Below are positions 5,666 to 5,712 of a DNA stretch of 5,712 nt, piece by piece. This stretch comes from Enterobacteriaceae bacterium UBA3516. GTDB lineage: Bacteria; Pseudomonadota; Gammaproteobacteria; Enterobacterales; Enterobacteriaceae. The translations under genes were made by a program, and so were the position numbers. Each line of letters begins with the position of its first letter. Position 1 is the stretch's first letter. The notes under the pieces are model-generated. The model did not search any database. It saw only the letters and a program-made list of their open reading frames with translations, and was not told where the DNA came from. The stretch covers positions 1-5,712 of the forward strand of contig DFPL01000154.1 of NCBI GenBank assembly GCA_002377245.1. Reading direction: 5' to 3'.

Positions 5666-5712
5666 ATGTTTTATCCGGATCCTTTTGACGTCATCATCAT
5701 TGGCGGGGGTCA
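5666..5712 (+). CDS. mnmG: MnmG (GidA) tRNA modification enzyme, N-terminal fragment
   Basis: Only the first 15 codons are in the window (MFYPDPFDVIIIGGG), and the gene runs off the right edge. MnmG is the FAD-dependent partner of MnmE that builds the 5-carboxymethylaminomethyl group on wobble uridine 34 of certain tRNAs. The fragment shows the start of the FAD-binding Rossmann beta strand and its Gly-rich turn (DVIIIGGG). The ATG at 5666 has GAGG (5653-5656) 9 bases upstream. Its place right after oriC matches the family context. Confidence 0.95.
   Translation, partial: MFYPDPFDVIIIGGG

Overview
The window is the replication-origin neighbourhood of an enterobacterial chromosome. The gene order is (kup side) - ravA - viaA - asnA (reverse) - asnC - mioC - oriC - mnmG, which is the order around oriC in Escherichia and its relatives. 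The proteins are close to those of E. coli (equal lengths for RavA, ViaA, AsnA and AsnC as I remember them) but carry many substitutions. The origin spacers are also diverged, so this is a member of the Enterobacterales related to, but not, E. coli. I cannot name the genus from the sequence alone.

Layout: 1-199 is the upstream region of ravA, and the start of the divergent kup gene is expected just beyond the left edge. 200-3141 is the ravA-viaA operon: a MoxR-family AAA+ ATPase and its von Willebrand factor A partner, overlapping by 7 bases. asnA (ammonia-dependent asparagine synthetase) runs the other way and meets viaA tail to tail with a 4-base overlap. 4131-4283 is the divergent asnA/asnC control region. 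asnC (Lrp/AsnC-family regulator) and mioC (flavodoxin-like protein) follow on the plus strand towards the origin. 5294-5575 is oriC, with five DnaA boxes, candidate IHF and Fis sites, an AT-rich unwinding region with 13-mers, and thirteen GATC sites. The window ends 15 codons into mnmG (gidA).

How it works together: AsnC controls asnA and its own gene. asnC and mioC are both transcribed towards oriC, and mnmG is transcribed away from it. The mioC and mnmG promoters both have a GC-rich stretch after the -10, as expected of promoters shut down by ppGpp, and the mioC promoter is dressed with three DnaA-box-like sites. RavA-ViaA is a separate stress and respiration-linked chaperone-like system.

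There is no mobile element, CRISPR array, rRNA or tRNA here, and I found no previously undescribed system. The most rewarding details are the exactly conserved DnaA-box spacing in a diverged oriC, the three evenly spaced DnaA-box-like sites at the mioC promoter, and the degenerate left 13-mer.
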